Made by a program: the position numbers and the translations under genes. From contig JBOGGX010000208.1 in the NCBI GenBank assembly GCA_050744245.1, positions 1-20,986 of the forward strand: a stretch of 20,986 bases of DNA. Direction: 5' to 3'. The notes below the pieces were generated by a model that searched no databases, had not been told where the DNA came from, and saw only the letters and a list, made by a program, of their open reading frames with translations. Of this stretch, positions 1-8,227 are shown in pieces. The stretch is from JBOGGX01 sp050744245 (GTDB taxonomy: Bacteria; Actinomycetota; Acidimicrobiia; Acidimicrobiales; JBOGGX01). Numbering within the stretch: position 1 is the stretch's first letter; each line of letters begins with the position of its first letter.

Positions 1-3
1 ACC

Positions 4-59
4 GTCAAGGACCTCCTTCTGCAGCCGTCGAACAGCCGCAGAATCGCGAGGTCCTTGAC
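4..59. repeat. 12-bp perfect inverted repeat at the window edge
   Basis: The 12-mer GTCAAGGACCTC at 4-15 is repeated as its exact reverse complement at 48-59, separated by 32 bases. There is no T-run beside it, so it is not a convincing intrinsic terminator. It lies just beyond the stop codon that ends the broken membrane-protein gene on the minus strand. It could be a recombination scar, the end of a small mobile element or an assembly fold-back. Nothing in the window decides between these. Confidence 0.55.
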
Positions 60-74
60 CGCGCTGGTGGATCC

Positions 75-689
75 CTATCGAGCGGCGACCCTCAACACGA
101 CACCCCACGCTTCATCGCGAAGAGCCAGATTGATCGTGACCACCCCGTCGCTGATCTCGATGTCCTCGTTCTCGCCCCGCAGGACGCCGACGGCGATGCC
201 GTGCGCCTGCCGCACGACCGCCACCCAGATGTCCTCGAACGCGTCGGAGGCGACGAACCGATCCACCTGATCGCCGATGAAACCCTCGACCGCGTTGGCC
301 AGCGGCACGGCCAGGATCCGCGCCCGGTCCGCGGATCGATGATGCCCACCAGTTGCTGGGTGACCCTTCGGCTCACGGCCGCCTCGACGTCGGGATCCTC
401 GATGAGTTGCTGGGCGGTGTCGGCGAATCGATCGGTGTCGAGGAGGTTGCGCCGGGCCCAGCCGCCGATGTTGGCCGCGATGAAGCAGATGCAGGCCAGG
501 ACGACGAGCGCGGCCACGCCGATCGAGCGGATCCTTTCGGCCCACCGCTTCCGTCGCTCGGCGCGGTCGACCTGGGAGACCAGGACGTCCCGCTCGGGCC
601 TTGAGCGCGGCGACCTCCGCCTCGAGGTCGGCCGCGCTGGCGTCTGCGTCGGCGTCCTGGGTCACTGGGGTCTCGTCGTCCACCGGCAC
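75..689 (-). pseudogene. Frameshifted membrane protein of unknown function
   Basis: Reading on the minus strand from a GTG at 689 gives an acidic start (MPVDDETPVTQDADADAS) and a short charged helix. A +1 shift is then needed near 600 to continue as a basic stretch followed by one membrane helix (VAALVVLACICFIAANIGGW). The segment NLLDTDRFADTAQQLIEDPD follows. A second shift near 325 restores the first frame for NAVEGFIGDQVDRFVASDAF and ends in DGVVTINL. The LLDTDRF...EDPDV signature resembles actinobacterial integral-membrane proteins of unknown role, which are usually roughly twice this length, so the C-terminal half is also missing after the stop at 75-77. The GTG lies about 30 bases after the delta-60 gene, suggesting co-transcription. 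Whether the shifts are biological or sequencing errors cannot be told from one sequence. Confidence 0.6.
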
Positions 690-719
690 ATTGTCCCCGG
701 CGCCCGGCGGGGCGGGTGA

Positions 720-3674
720 CTAGCGACGCGAGGCGAAGTCGCCGGGCTGGCTGGTGCCCGCCCCGACCAGGAAGGTGCCAGTACCGGCGAGGGGAGCACC
801 GGTGTCGGGATGGGTCGAGGTGGCCGTCATCATCCGGGGTCCGATGGCGTCGCTCGGAAAGATCAGGACATGGACGTCGAGGGTGCCGGCCGCGCCGACC
901 GCGACCGTGAGGTTCGGGATCCGGATTCCGTTCGACCAGATGAGCTCGAGGCTGGCGTTCGGCGGGTAGCCGCTGAAGGTGGCAGTGGTGACCGTTCCGG
1001 CCTGGCCCACCGCCGGGTTGAACGTGATCGTCGGCGCAAACAGTCGCGGCGTCGGCGTCGGCGGCTGATCCGGCGGCGGCTGACCCGGTGGCGGCGTCTG
1101 CGGGTCGGGGATGGTCACCGGGTGGTGGCGGGCCGCCATCGGCCGCCGGCCGCGATCGTCGGCCACCGTGCCGCCGACGACGATCCTTCCGTCCGGGGCG
1201 AGCGCGACCCCGGCCGCCTCTTCGCCCGCCCCGAGATCGGTCTGGACGAACCCATCGGGCCCGAACGCCGGGTCGGGCACCCCGGCCGGGGTGAGCCGCC
1301 CGACGACTGCGTCCTGGCCGGCGCCTCCGGCGAGGACGGCGTTGCCTGCCGCGTCGAGCGCCACGCCCCGGGCCGTGCCCGAGCGTCGGCCGTTGGTCGA
1401 GAAGAGCCCGCCGGCGCCGAACGACGGGTCGCGGGCGCCGTCGCTCGTCAGCTGCACCGTGACGAGATAGGGCGGGCCGGGAACCACCGCGGTGCCGACC
1501 GGGCCGACGTCGGCCGCGAAGCCGGCGACCACCATGCGACCGTCCGGTCGGAGCGCCACGCCGAAGCCCCTGTCCAGCGTCGCCCCGTTGTCCTCGAGTC
1601 GGATTCCCGCAGGCAGTCCGGGCGCGGGCGGACCGCCGAAGCCCTCGTCGAACGAGCCGTCCTGGTCGAGTCGGGCGACGACCATCCGGCCGCAGCATGG
1701 ACCGCCCGCCGACGGCGACGCGAGCATCGCGCCCACCACGACCACCTTGCCGTCGGGCTGCACCGCAACCGCTCGGCCGTCGGCCACCGGTGCATCCGGG
1801 AACCGCATGCGACCCTCGGCCCCGAAGCTCACGTCCTCGGATCCGTCCGCCAGCCAGCGAGCGACGACGATGCGTTGGAAGGGCGCGCCCGAGTCGTCGA
1901 CGCCATCCTCCGTCCCGACGGCGACGACCCGACCGTCGGCGTCGACCGCGACGCCGTTGAGGGCGATCGGCTCGTTCAGGAACTCGGACTGGACGCGGGC
2001 GCGCCCGTCGGTTGAGAAGCCGAGATCCGGCGAGCCGTCGGGCAGCAGGCGGAGCACGACGCCCTCGTCTGCATTCGTGTCGACGCCATGGTCCCCGCCG
2101 GCGACGAGGATCCTTCCCTCGCCGTCGACGGTCACGCCATGGATCTCGTGGTCGACCAGCACGACACCTGACCGGGAGGTGCCGCCGCATCCGGAGGCGT
2201 TGCCCCCGAACCCGGCATCGAGGAGTCCGTCGGACCGGAACCTGACCAGGAACCCGAGCGTGGCTTCGCAGCCTTCGTAGGACCCGGCCACGAGCACACC
2301 GCCGTCCGGCTGGACGGCGACCGCTTCGCCGAGCTCGTTCGTGCCCGCGGTGATGGTGACGAAGCCGCCCGCGCCGAAGTCGGCGTCCATCGTCGTGTCG
2401 GCGTCGACCCGAGCCAACATCAGCTCGCGGCCGATGGTTGCGTCGGTGTCACCGAACACCATGAACCGCCCGCTCGCCACCGGCACCACGGTCGTCACCC
2501 GAAGGTCGGCTTCTGGGATGGCGGTGACGGTCTGGGCCACGTTGGCGCCGGTCGGCGAGTACGAGACGACGGCTAGCCGCCTGGTCTCGGGTCCGGGCGG
2601 AGGCGTGAAGGTGTCGCCGGCGGCCAGCAGCCCGCCGCCGGGCCCGACGACGAGGCCCGCCGGAACGACGTGCTCGATCGACGGGTCGAAGCTCGTCGCG
2701 GTCGGAGCGCCGAGCGAGGCGCCCGAAGGGTCCCATCTGAACAGCCACAGCCCGTTGCGCTCGCCCGGGACCGGCTCCAGCGGGGCGAGTTGGCCGGCGA
2801 GCACGCCGATCGTGCCGTCGGGTTGGACGGCCACGAAGACGTTCGAGATCGTCGCCACCGCGTTGTCGGTGTCGGCCACCGCGTCGTAACCGTCCCCGCC
2901 ACCGAAGGTCGGATCCGGCGCCAGGTCGGCCTGGAGCCGGATGACGCCGACCCCGTCGTCGTTCTGGTTACCCGTGGCGATCACGATCCGGTCGTCGGCC
3001 GTGACGACGGCATCGAGCGCCCGGACGACGTCAGAGTCCGCGCTCGGGTCGGCGAACTCGCTCAGGGCCACGTCGTCGCCGTCCGGCGTGATGCGGGCCG
3101 AGGCCACCAGCTGGGTCTGCTCCGGGCCGCTGGTGTTCGCCACCAGCACGAGGTGACCGGTCGCCTGCACCAGCAGGGCGGCCGGGATGAAGAGGTCGGC
3201 GTCGGGGACCAGGGCGACGCCGTCGTCACCGAAGGTGGCGTCGAGCGAGCCGTCGGGGAGGAACCGGGCCACGGCCTCCACCGACCCGGCGGCCACGCCC
3301 CACACGACGAACCGGCCGTCCGGCAGCACGGCGAGCAGGTCGGGAGAGAACGACGGGTCCGTGCTCACGGGCACGATGCCGTCACCGCCTCCGAAGCTCG
3401 GGTCGACCGACCCTTCCTCGGTGAACCGCCAGATGCTCCCGTCGGCGAGGGCGAGCATCGTCCCGTCCGGAGCGCGGACGGCGTCTGCGGTCGACGCCTG
3501 GCTCACGATCGCCGTCTGGGCGACGCCCGTGCCGTTGAAGCTCAGGTCGAGGTCACCGGCAGCCGGCGCGGCCGCGGCCGGGCGGACGCCGACCCGAACG
3601 GTCGCCCCAACCAGGGCCGCGACGGCGAAAAGGGCACCGAGGACAACCCGCCGACTTGTCCACGATGCCCGCAT
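720..3674 (-). CDS. Exported delta-60 repeat (beta-propeller-like) protein
   Basis: This 984-residue protein begins with an Arg-containing N-terminus, a hydrophobic helix (VLGALFAVAALVGATV) and an Ala-rich stretch ending AAAAPA, a likely signal peptide. About eleven copies of the delta-60 motif follow (DPSFGGGDG near residue 91, DATFGDDG near 145, DADFGAGG near 430, DPAFGPDG near 815), alternating with VAVQPDGxxVVAG strands. Such repeats are thought to form propeller-like folds on exported proteins. A Pro-rich linker (about residues 865-880) leads to a C-terminal Ig-like domain (TITFNPAVGQAGTVTTATFSG). There is no LPXTG motif or C-terminal membrane helix, so secretion or loose surface attachment is more likely than covalent anchoring. 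The ATG is preceded by GGGAG at good spacing. The ligand or partner is unknown. Confidence 0.9.
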   Translation of the reverse strand: MRASWTSRRVVLGALFAVAALVGATVRVGVRPAAAAPAAGDLDLSFNGTGVAQTAIVSQASTADAVRAPDGTMLALADGSIWRFTEEGSVDPSFGGGDGIVPVSTDPSFSPDLLAVLPDGRFVVWGVAAGSVEAVARFLPDGSLDATFGDDGVALVPDADLFIPAALLVQATGHLVLVANTSGPEQTQLVASARITPDGDDVALSEFADPSADSDVVRALDAVVTADDRIVIATGNQNDDGVGVIRLQADLAPDPTFGGGDGYDAVADTDNAVATISNVFVAVQPDGTIGVLAGQLAPLEPVPGERNGLWLFRWDPSGASLGAPTATSFDPSIEHVVPAGLVVGPGGGLLAAGDTFTPPPGPETRRLAVVSYSPTGANVAQTVTAIPEADLRVTTVVPVASGRFMVFGDTDATIGRELMLARVDADTTMDADFGAGGFVTITAGTNELGEAVAVQPDGGVLVAGSYEGCEATLGFLVRFRSDGLLDAGFGGNASGCGGTSRSGVVLVDHEIHGVTVDGEGRILVAGGDHGVDTNADEGVVLRLLPDGSPDLGFSTDGRARVQSEFLNEPIALNGVAVDADGRVVAVGTEDGVDDSGAPFQRIVVARWLADGSEDVSFGAEGRMRFPDAPVADGRAVAVQPDGKVVVVGAMLASPSAGGPCCGRMVVARLDQDGSFDEGFGGPPAPGLPAGIRLEDNGATLDRGFGVALRPDGRMVVAGFAADVGPVGTAVVPGPPYLVTVQLTSDGARDPSFGAGGLFSTNGRRSGTARGVALDAAGNAVLAGGAGQDAVVGRLTPAGVPDPAFGPDGFVQTDLGAGEEAAGVALAPDGRIVVGGTVADDRGRRPMAARHHPVTIPDPQTPPPGQPPPDQPPTPTPRLFAPTITFNPAVGQAGTVTTATFSGYPPNASLELIWSNGIRIPNLTVAVGAAGTLDVHVLIFPSDAIGPRMMTATSTHPDTGAPLAGTGTFLVGAGTSQPGDFASRR

Positions 3675-3733
3675 TCGCCACTCCCGCAGGGATCTGCCAT
3701 CGTTCGGTGAGAGGCGCCATTGCCCCTCGCCGA

Positions 3734-3739
3734 TCTATA
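3734..3739 (-). promoter_or_regulatory. Possible -10 box of the delta-60 gene
   Basis: On the minus strand TATAGA stands about 60 bases upstream of the delta-60 start codon, the most AT-rich hexamer in an otherwise GC-rich 135-base gap (3675-3809). No convincing -35 box lies 16-18 bases before it, so this is only a candidate. The rest of the gap shows no gene. Confidence 0.3.
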
Positions 3740-3809
3740 GAGACCACGACCCCGGCGCTCGATACATGGTTCGTCGATCGGGGCCCTGCGGATTGCTGAG
3801 GACCGACGG

Positions 3810-4190
3810 TCACGAGAGCCAGCCGCCGTCCTCCTGGCCGGGCGAGGTCCTCGTCAGGCCGTACATGCTGAGCGACCGCCGTTCGATGTCTGCCTCGGAG
3901 GACCCGTCGTCATAGGCCGGCGAGACGAGCGGTGCGGCCCGCTCGACGTCGACCAGGACCACCGCCTTGACCCGTCCGCGCTCCGGCGCTTGATCCTTGC
4001 CATAGAACCGCAGGACGTCGTCGTGGAGCGGCCCGCCCGGACGACCGTGGCCCGCCCCTTGAATCGGTAGCCCTCTCTCCGGATCGGGTCGACGACGTTG
4101 ATCTCGACCACGGAGTTGCCGGCCTCGATGTCGGCCACCGTCTGCGGCGAGTGCAGGTCGAGGAAGACGACGTGCCGGTCGTCCTCCAGG
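3810..4190 (-). pseudogene. 5'-truncated, frameshifted PNPOx-like flavoprotein
   Basis: The minus strand encodes DRHVVFLDLHSPQTVADIEA, then VVEINVVDPIRREGYRFKG, the FMN split-barrel core of pyridoxamine-phosphate-oxidase-like proteins. A one-base shift near 4045 is needed to continue as GPLHDDVLRFYGKDQAPERG and on to VLVDVERAAPLVSPAYDD, ending at the TGA at 3810-3812. In this family the SPQTV segment normally lies about 45 residues in. Here it begins only some 15 bases after the stop of the neighbouring ABM-like gene, with no start codon or ribosome site, so the first 30 or so codons and the intergenic spacer appear deleted. Together with the frameshift this makes a functional product unlikely. 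The intact ancestor would bind FMN or F420; the substrate is unknown. Confidence 0.7.
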
Positions 4191-4200
4191 ACCGGGGCCG

Positions 4201-4809
4201 TCAACGCGGCGAGTAGAACCAGGGCTGCCTCAGGTCGAAGAACTCCGGTTCTCCGACGCTGAGCGCGTCCATCTCCTCCATCTCGGCCTTGAGCTCGGGC
4301 GGTGGTTCCTTGCGCTCGCCCTCGCGCGCCGCCTCCTCGGAGGTGAAGTACAGGGCCATGGTGTAGGCCCCGTCGGCGTGTTCGGTCGCCACGCTCCCGA
4401 TGATGTCCGGACGGAATGCGGCCCACTGCGACGAGTCCTCGCCCATGAGCTCACGGGCGCGCTCTGGGTCGCGGCTGCGGCCCTGGATGACCTGGACGAA
4501 GCCGGCGTCGTCCGGGTTTCCGATGACGTCGACGACGACTTCGCGACTGTCGGTGAACGTGGCCTGGCCCGTGAACAGCTTCGCGGTCGCCGACCACCAC
4601 TGGTCCTGTTCGGGTCGCTCGCTGTTGCGCCGGGCCGCCTCCTCGGATTCGAAGCGGGCGATGGCGATGAACCGACCGTCGTCGGTCACGCCCGCGGTCG
4701 ATCCGAGCCAGCCGTCGGCGCCGGGCGCCAGCTGCTGCACCCACCCGTCGAATGCCTCGCGGACCTGCGCCGCATCCGACACCTTGCCCTGGATCACCTG
4801 AACGAACAT
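4201..4809 (-). CDS. Two-repeat ABM-like (dimeric alpha-beta barrel) protein
   Basis: The 202-residue product holds two copies of one fold. The first runs from MFVQVIQGKVSDAAQVREAF, the second from GFVQVIQGRSRDPERAREL near residue 104. Each is followed by an AMALYFTSEEAAR- or IARFESEEAAR-type strand and helix. This pattern is that of the antibiotic-biosynthesis-monooxygenase-like dimeric barrels, here fused in tandem so that one chain could make a complete barrel. The C-terminus (EPEFFDLRQPWFYSPR) looks complete. AGGAGG lies nine bases before the ATG. No catalytic residues can be assigned and many such proteins are of unknown function. The stop abuts the truncated PNPOx-like gene, which was probably its operon partner. 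Confidence 0.8.
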   Translation of the reverse strand: MFVQVIQGKVSDAAQVREAFDGWVQQLAPGADGWLGSTAGVTDDGRFIAIARFESEEAARRNSERPEQDQWWSATAKLFTGQATFTDSREVVVDVIGNPDDAGFVQVIQGRSRDPERARELMGEDSSQWAAFRPDIIGSVATEHADGAYTMALYFTSEEAAREGERKEPPPELKAEMEEMDALSVGEPEFFDLRQPWFYSPR

Positions 4810-4994
4810 CCCGAGCCTCCTCTGTCCGACAGACCCGCCGGCTTCTTCGCTGGTGGGCAGACGCTACGACCGCCCGGGGCCGGCGTCGACACCAACGGGT
4901 GCACCTGGCCCGCACCGACCAACCTGCCGTGGATCTTTCCCCTTTTCGGGAATCATCCACCGAACATTCAGAAGGGGGGCGTGACTGCGTCGGC

Positions 4995-5411
4995 TCAGTC
5001 CAGGTAGAGGCAGAAGGGATGGCCGGCCGGGTCGAGCATCACCCCGCACCCGCGGTTGGGGCTGGTACTCGGCCAGCCTGGCCCCGATGCGACGGCGTGG
5101 GCCACGGCCGCGTCGAGGTCGTCGACCTGGATCTCGAAGTGCAGCATCTTGTCCTGACCGCCGGGCTGCTCGGGCCACACCGGGGCGCGGTAGTCGCGCT
5201 CGGCCTGGAACAACAGTCCGGTTCCGCCGCCCGGGTCGCGCATCGCGATCCAACCGGGCCCGTCGCGGCCCGTCTCCTCCCAGCCGAGTAGTCGGCCGTA
5301 GAAGTCGGCCAGCTCTTCGGCGTCGGCACAGTCGATGCAAACTCCCGTCCAGCGCAGCGACGGGCGGGGACCCTCCGGTGGGTTCGACACCCGCCCACAC
5401 TGACAGATCAT
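4995..5411 (-). CDS. VOC/glyoxalase-fold protein with internal frame disturbance
   Basis: The minus-strand frame gives a single VOC domain. It has a first beta-strand RWTGVCIDCADAEELADFYG, the GWEETGRDGPGWIAMRDPGG hairpin, the metal-site strand MLHFEIQVDDLDAAVAHAV, and a terminal MLDPAGHPFCLYLD. Between residues about 112 and 124 the frame reads unnatural sequence, whereas the next frame reads ARLAEYQPQPRVR, exactly what this family has there. One missing base in the G/C run near 5077 and one extra G near 5036 would explain this and restore the ends. Such paired indels in homopolymers suggest sequencing error, so the gene may be intact in life. The ATG at 5411 has no good ribosome site; a GTG at 5390 is an alternative. 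VOC proteins of this kind are often annotated as glyoxalase or bleomycin-resistance-like, but no substrate is indicated. Confidence 0.7.
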   Translation of the reverse strand: MICQCGRVSNPPEGPRPSLRWTGVCIDCADAEELADFYGRLLGWEETGRDGPGWIAMRDPGGGTGLLFQAERDYRAPVWPEQPGGQDKMLHFEIQVDDLDAAVAHAVASGPGWPSTSPNRGCGVMLDPAGHPFCLYLD

Positions 5412-5507
5412 CCGATCCGGGCGATGACCGGCGAGACCCGCGAGTCGTAAGGTTCGACGCCTCGTGGAGATCGCGGGACCAGCGAGACGATCGGACGGAG
5501 GCACGGC

Positions 5508-6542
5508 ATGAGTCCTGACCGGCATGCGCGCACGATGTTGCCGATCCCTGACCGCCCGGCGCCGGCTCAGACGACGTCTGACGCGAAGGACCCGGACACC
5601 GCCTACCCTCCGATCGAGCCCTTGCTCCCGCCGGAGGGCGCACCTCCTCGGCCGTCGCGTCCCCGCCGACGCCGAGCTCACCGCTCGGCACGCCGAGATC
5701 CCCGCGTGGGCTGACATGCCCGACGAGCTCACGCCGGTGCTCGCCCGCGAGATGGGGGTGTACGCCGGTTCCTGGAGCACACCGACCATCACGTCGGCCG
5801 CCTGATCGACGCCATCGAGGACCTCGGAGTCCTCGACAACACGATCGTCTACTACATCATCGGCGACAACGGTGCGTCGGCCGAAGGCACCGTCAACGGC
5901 GCGTTCAACGGGATGGCTGCGCTCGAGACGCCGGAGTTCATGGTGAGCAAGATGGACGAGTTCGGCTCACCCAACTCCTACAACCACTACTCGGTTGGGT
6001 GGGCATGGGGACGGCTGTCGGAGAACAGTGTGGTCAGCATCAAGAACAAGTCGTTCTCGGTCACGGCCGACGTCGATGTCCCAACCGACGGCGCCGAAGG
6101 CGTCATCATCGCCCAAGGCGGCCACTTCGGTGGCTGGACCTTCTACGTCAAGGACGGCAGAGCCAAGTTCGTCTACGACGTGCTCGGCATCCAGGAGTTC
6201 CCGATCGAGGCGGACGTGCCGATCCCGGCCGGGCAACCACCAGGTGCGCATGGAGGTCGCCTCTGACGGAGGAGGGCTGGCCAAGGGAGGCGACGTCACC
6301 CTGTACCACGACGGCCGGCGGTCGGCCGCGGCCGGGTTGGCGCCACCCAGCCGATGGTCTTCTCCGCCGACGAGACGACCGCCATCGGCTACGAGTCCGG
6401 CACGACCGTCACGCCCGACTACACCGCCCGGGGCAGCCGGTTCACCGGGACGATCAACTGGGTGCAGATCAATCTCGGCGCCGACGATCACGACCACTTC
6501 ATCGACCCTGAGGAAGGCCTCCGCATCGCCATGGCCAGGCAG
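5508..6542 (+). pseudogene. Arylsulfatase gene with catalytic core deleted
   Basis: The start is well formed (GGAGG eight bases before the ATG) and gives an N-terminus ending PDTAYPPIEPLLPPEGA, typical of large type I arylsulfatases. The sequence then jumps to PADAELTARHAEIPAW, skipping some 200 residues that should hold the formylglycine site (CxPxR) and first metal ligands. A one-base loss near 5771 precedes FLEHTDHHVGRLIDAI and IVYYIIGDNGASAEG. A small deletion shortens the NGAFN...NGMAALE segment near 5910. A large one joins YNHYSVGWAW directly to GRLSENSVVSIKNKSFS near 6010. Two further shifts lie near 6232 and 6340 before the normal terminal DHDHFIDPEEGLRIAMARQ. The usual stop after this motif is absent, so the frame runs on to 6644. 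The loss of the active site makes this a dead gene rather than a sequencing artefact. Confidence 0.85.
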
Positions 6543-6591
6543 CAGCCGGGGCGTCGCCCGCGTCGGCGACGACGCCGCAGCCTGGCCCGGG

Positions 6592-7752
6592 TCAGAAGAC
6601 CGGTACGTCGATCTCCTGCCCGACGAGCACTGCGCCGGCCGTGACGAGCGTGTCGGGTCTGACGAGGAAGTGCTGGGCGATCACGTTGAGGTCGCGCAAC
6701 CGGCGCTGCAGCGGGCTCTCGTCCCACAACGAGCTGCCGCCGCCGAACCGGTAGGCGGACTCGGCGGCGGCGACGGCCGTGGTCGTGGACCATGCTGCGG
6801 CGGCTCGGGTCCTGGCCACCACCTCCCAGCCGAACTCGGCGCCCCGCTCGGCGGCGGCCCAGACCTCCTCGGCGCACTCGACGAGGAGGGACCGCGCCGC
6901 GCGAAGGCCGGTGTCGGCCCGGGCGAGCTCCTGCTGGAACGCCTGGTTGCCGGCGAGCGGCGAGCTTGCGAACAGCGGCACCTTGTCGAGGGCCAGCGCC
7001 AGGAGGTCGTCGAGCGCGCCCCGGGCGGCGCCAACCGCGACGGTGGCGAGCCCGAGGGAGAACAGCGACGGCTGCGGGATCCGAACGATCACCGCGTCCA
7101 CGCACGGTTCGGCGCTGAAGGTCGCGAAGGTCCGTTCTGGAGGCACCACGACGGCGTCGGCGCGGAAGTGGTGGCTCGCGGTTCCCCGCATGCCCAGCAC
7201 GCGCCACGTGTCCTCGATCTCGACCTCCTCGGGGCGGAACAGGATCGTGCGGACCGAGGGCTCGTCGCCGGCCGCCGTCTCGACGGTGTTGCCGTAGATC
7301 CAGTCGGCGTACGGGCAGCCGCTCGCGAACGACCACCGCCCGGTGACGTCGTAGCCGCCGTCGACCGCGGTGGCCGTGCCGCTGGGACTGAACACGCCGG
7401 CGATCAACCGATCGGGATCGGCGTACATCTCGTCGAAGGTCGAGCGGGGGAGGCCGGCCAGGTCGCACCACGCACCGGCGCCGATGGCGACCGCCCACCC
7501 GACCGACGCGTCAGCCCGGCTCAGCGCCTCGAAGACGCCCAGAGCGTCGGGGAGCGCCGCCCCGGCACCGCCGTGCGAGGGTGGCAGCTGGACCCGGAAG
7601 CAACCGGCGGCGCGCAGTGCGTCGAGCAGGTCGGGTGGCACCCGGCGGGTCGACTCGATCTCGTCGGCGCGCGCCGCGATCTCGGGCACCAGCGCCTTGA
7701 CGGCGTGGAGCACCTGTTCGATCGCGGGCGCCTGGTCGGCGAGCGTGGACAT
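6592..7752 (-). CDS. Acyl-CoA dehydrogenase-type flavoprotein
   Basis: This 386-residue protein has the acyl-CoA dehydrogenase layout: an N-terminal helical domain (PEIAARADEIESTRRVPPDL), a middle beta-domain (VTGRWSFASGCPYADWIYGN, then GMRGTASHHFRADAVVVP) and a C-terminal four-helix domain ending in SPLQRRLRDLNVIAQHF. That ending resembles the class D flavin monooxygenase branch (HsaA- or DszC-like, Acyl-CoA_dh_2), which hydroxylates substrates with reduced flavin, rather than beta-oxidation enzymes. No catalytic glutamate of true dehydrogenases is evident. Two ATGs compete (7758 and 7752). AGGAGG sits three bases before the first and nine before the second, so 7752 is preferred. It follows the SnoaL-like gene by 43 bases. 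No flavin reductase is visible nearby. The substrate is unknown. Confidence 0.85.
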   Translation of the reverse strand: MSTLADQAPAIEQVLHAVKALVPEIAARADEIESTRRVPPDLLDALRAAGCFRVQLPPSHGGAGAALPDALGVFEALSRADASVGWAVAIGAGAWCDLAGLPRSTFDEMYADPDRLIAGVFSPSGTATAVDGGYDVTGRWSFASGCPYADWIYGNTVETAAGDEPSVRTILFRPEEVEIEDTWRVLGMRGTASHHFRADAVVVPPERTFATFSAEPCVDAVIVRIPQPSLFSLGLATVAVGAARGALDDLLALALDKVPLFASSPLAGNQAFQQELARADTGLRAARSLLVECAEEVWAAAERGAEFGWEVVARTRAAAAWSTTTAVAAAESAYRFGGGSSLWDESPLQRRLRDLNVIAQHFLVRPDTLVTAGAVLVGQEIDVPVF

Positions 7753-7795
7753 GATCATCGGCCTCCTCGGGCGGCAGGTGGGGTCCGGTGGCCGG

Positions 7796-8227
7796 TCACG
7801 GGCGGATCATCGGGGCCTCGGCGGCGTGGCGGGCCCTTAGCTCCTCGTCCCAGGCCCCGTTGCAGTACACGGTCATGGCGGCGATGCGGTCGTCGCGGAC
7901 CTGGCAGAGCAGAATCTTGCGCCCGGTGATCTCGCCGTCTTCGGTCATCTCCGACGAGCTCTGCTCGGTGACGAATCCATGCTCGGTGCGGGTGGTGTGC
8001 ACCACGTCGACCGATGGCTGGTGGCGGGTGTAGTCCCGCAGCCAGGCCTCGAACGCGTCCAGACCCTGGAGCTGGAACCGCCACCGCGGCGGGCAGCCGT
8101 CGAGGAACACGTCGTCGGTGAACCTGTCACCCACCTCGCCGGTTCGGAACGCGTTGGCCAGCGCCTCGCTCAGCTCGGCGACGGTCGTGGACGTCCTGTC
8201 AGTGGTGGTAGCGGTGGTGGATCGCAA
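7796..8227 (-). CDS. SnoaL-like/NTF2-fold protein
   Basis: The 143-residue protein has the NTF2-like pattern: an N-terminal helix (ELSEALANAFRTGEVGDRFT), a strand with the GCPPRWRFQLQGLDAFEAWL segment, and alternating strands ending KILLCQVRDDRIAAMTVYCN. Members of this fold act as small cyclases, isomerases or hydrolases, or simply bind ligands; nothing here fixes a reaction. AGGAGG lies eight bases before a TTG at 8225-8227, which makes this rare codon the best start. The next possible start in frame would remove residues without a ribosome site. It lies between the LuxR regulator and the flavoprotein on the same strand, so the three probably form one transcription unit or regulon. Confidence 0.8.
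   Translation of the reverse strand: MRSTTATTTDRTSTTVAELSEALANAFRTGEVGDRFTDDVFLDGCPPRWRFQLQGLDAFEAWLRDYTRHQPSVDVVHTTRTEHGFVTEQSSSEMTEDGEITGRKILLCQVRDDRIAAMTVYCNGAWDEELRARHAAEAPMIRP

Noticed and set aside
373..2190. A 605-residue minus-strand frame overlapping the delta-60 gene
   Set aside because: It is low-complexity Arg-rich text in the wrong frame, and the overlapping frame carries a signal peptide and regular repeats.
810..2280. Long plus-strand open frames (to 401 residues) antisense to the delta-60 gene
   Set aside because: They are Arg/Pro/Gly-rich, match no family and mirror the repeat periodicity of the true gene, as expected for shadows in GC-rich DNA.
2670..3710. A plus-strand 346-residue frame near the delta-60 start
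   Set aside because: Composition is that of an antisense shadow (His/Arg/Gly-rich) and it has no recognisable motif.
5995..7929. A 644-residue plus-strand frame across the sulfatase and flavoprotein genes
   Set aside because: Only its first 150 bases or so coincide with part of the sulfatase remnant; the rest is antisense to a clear acyl-CoA-dehydrogenase-type gene.
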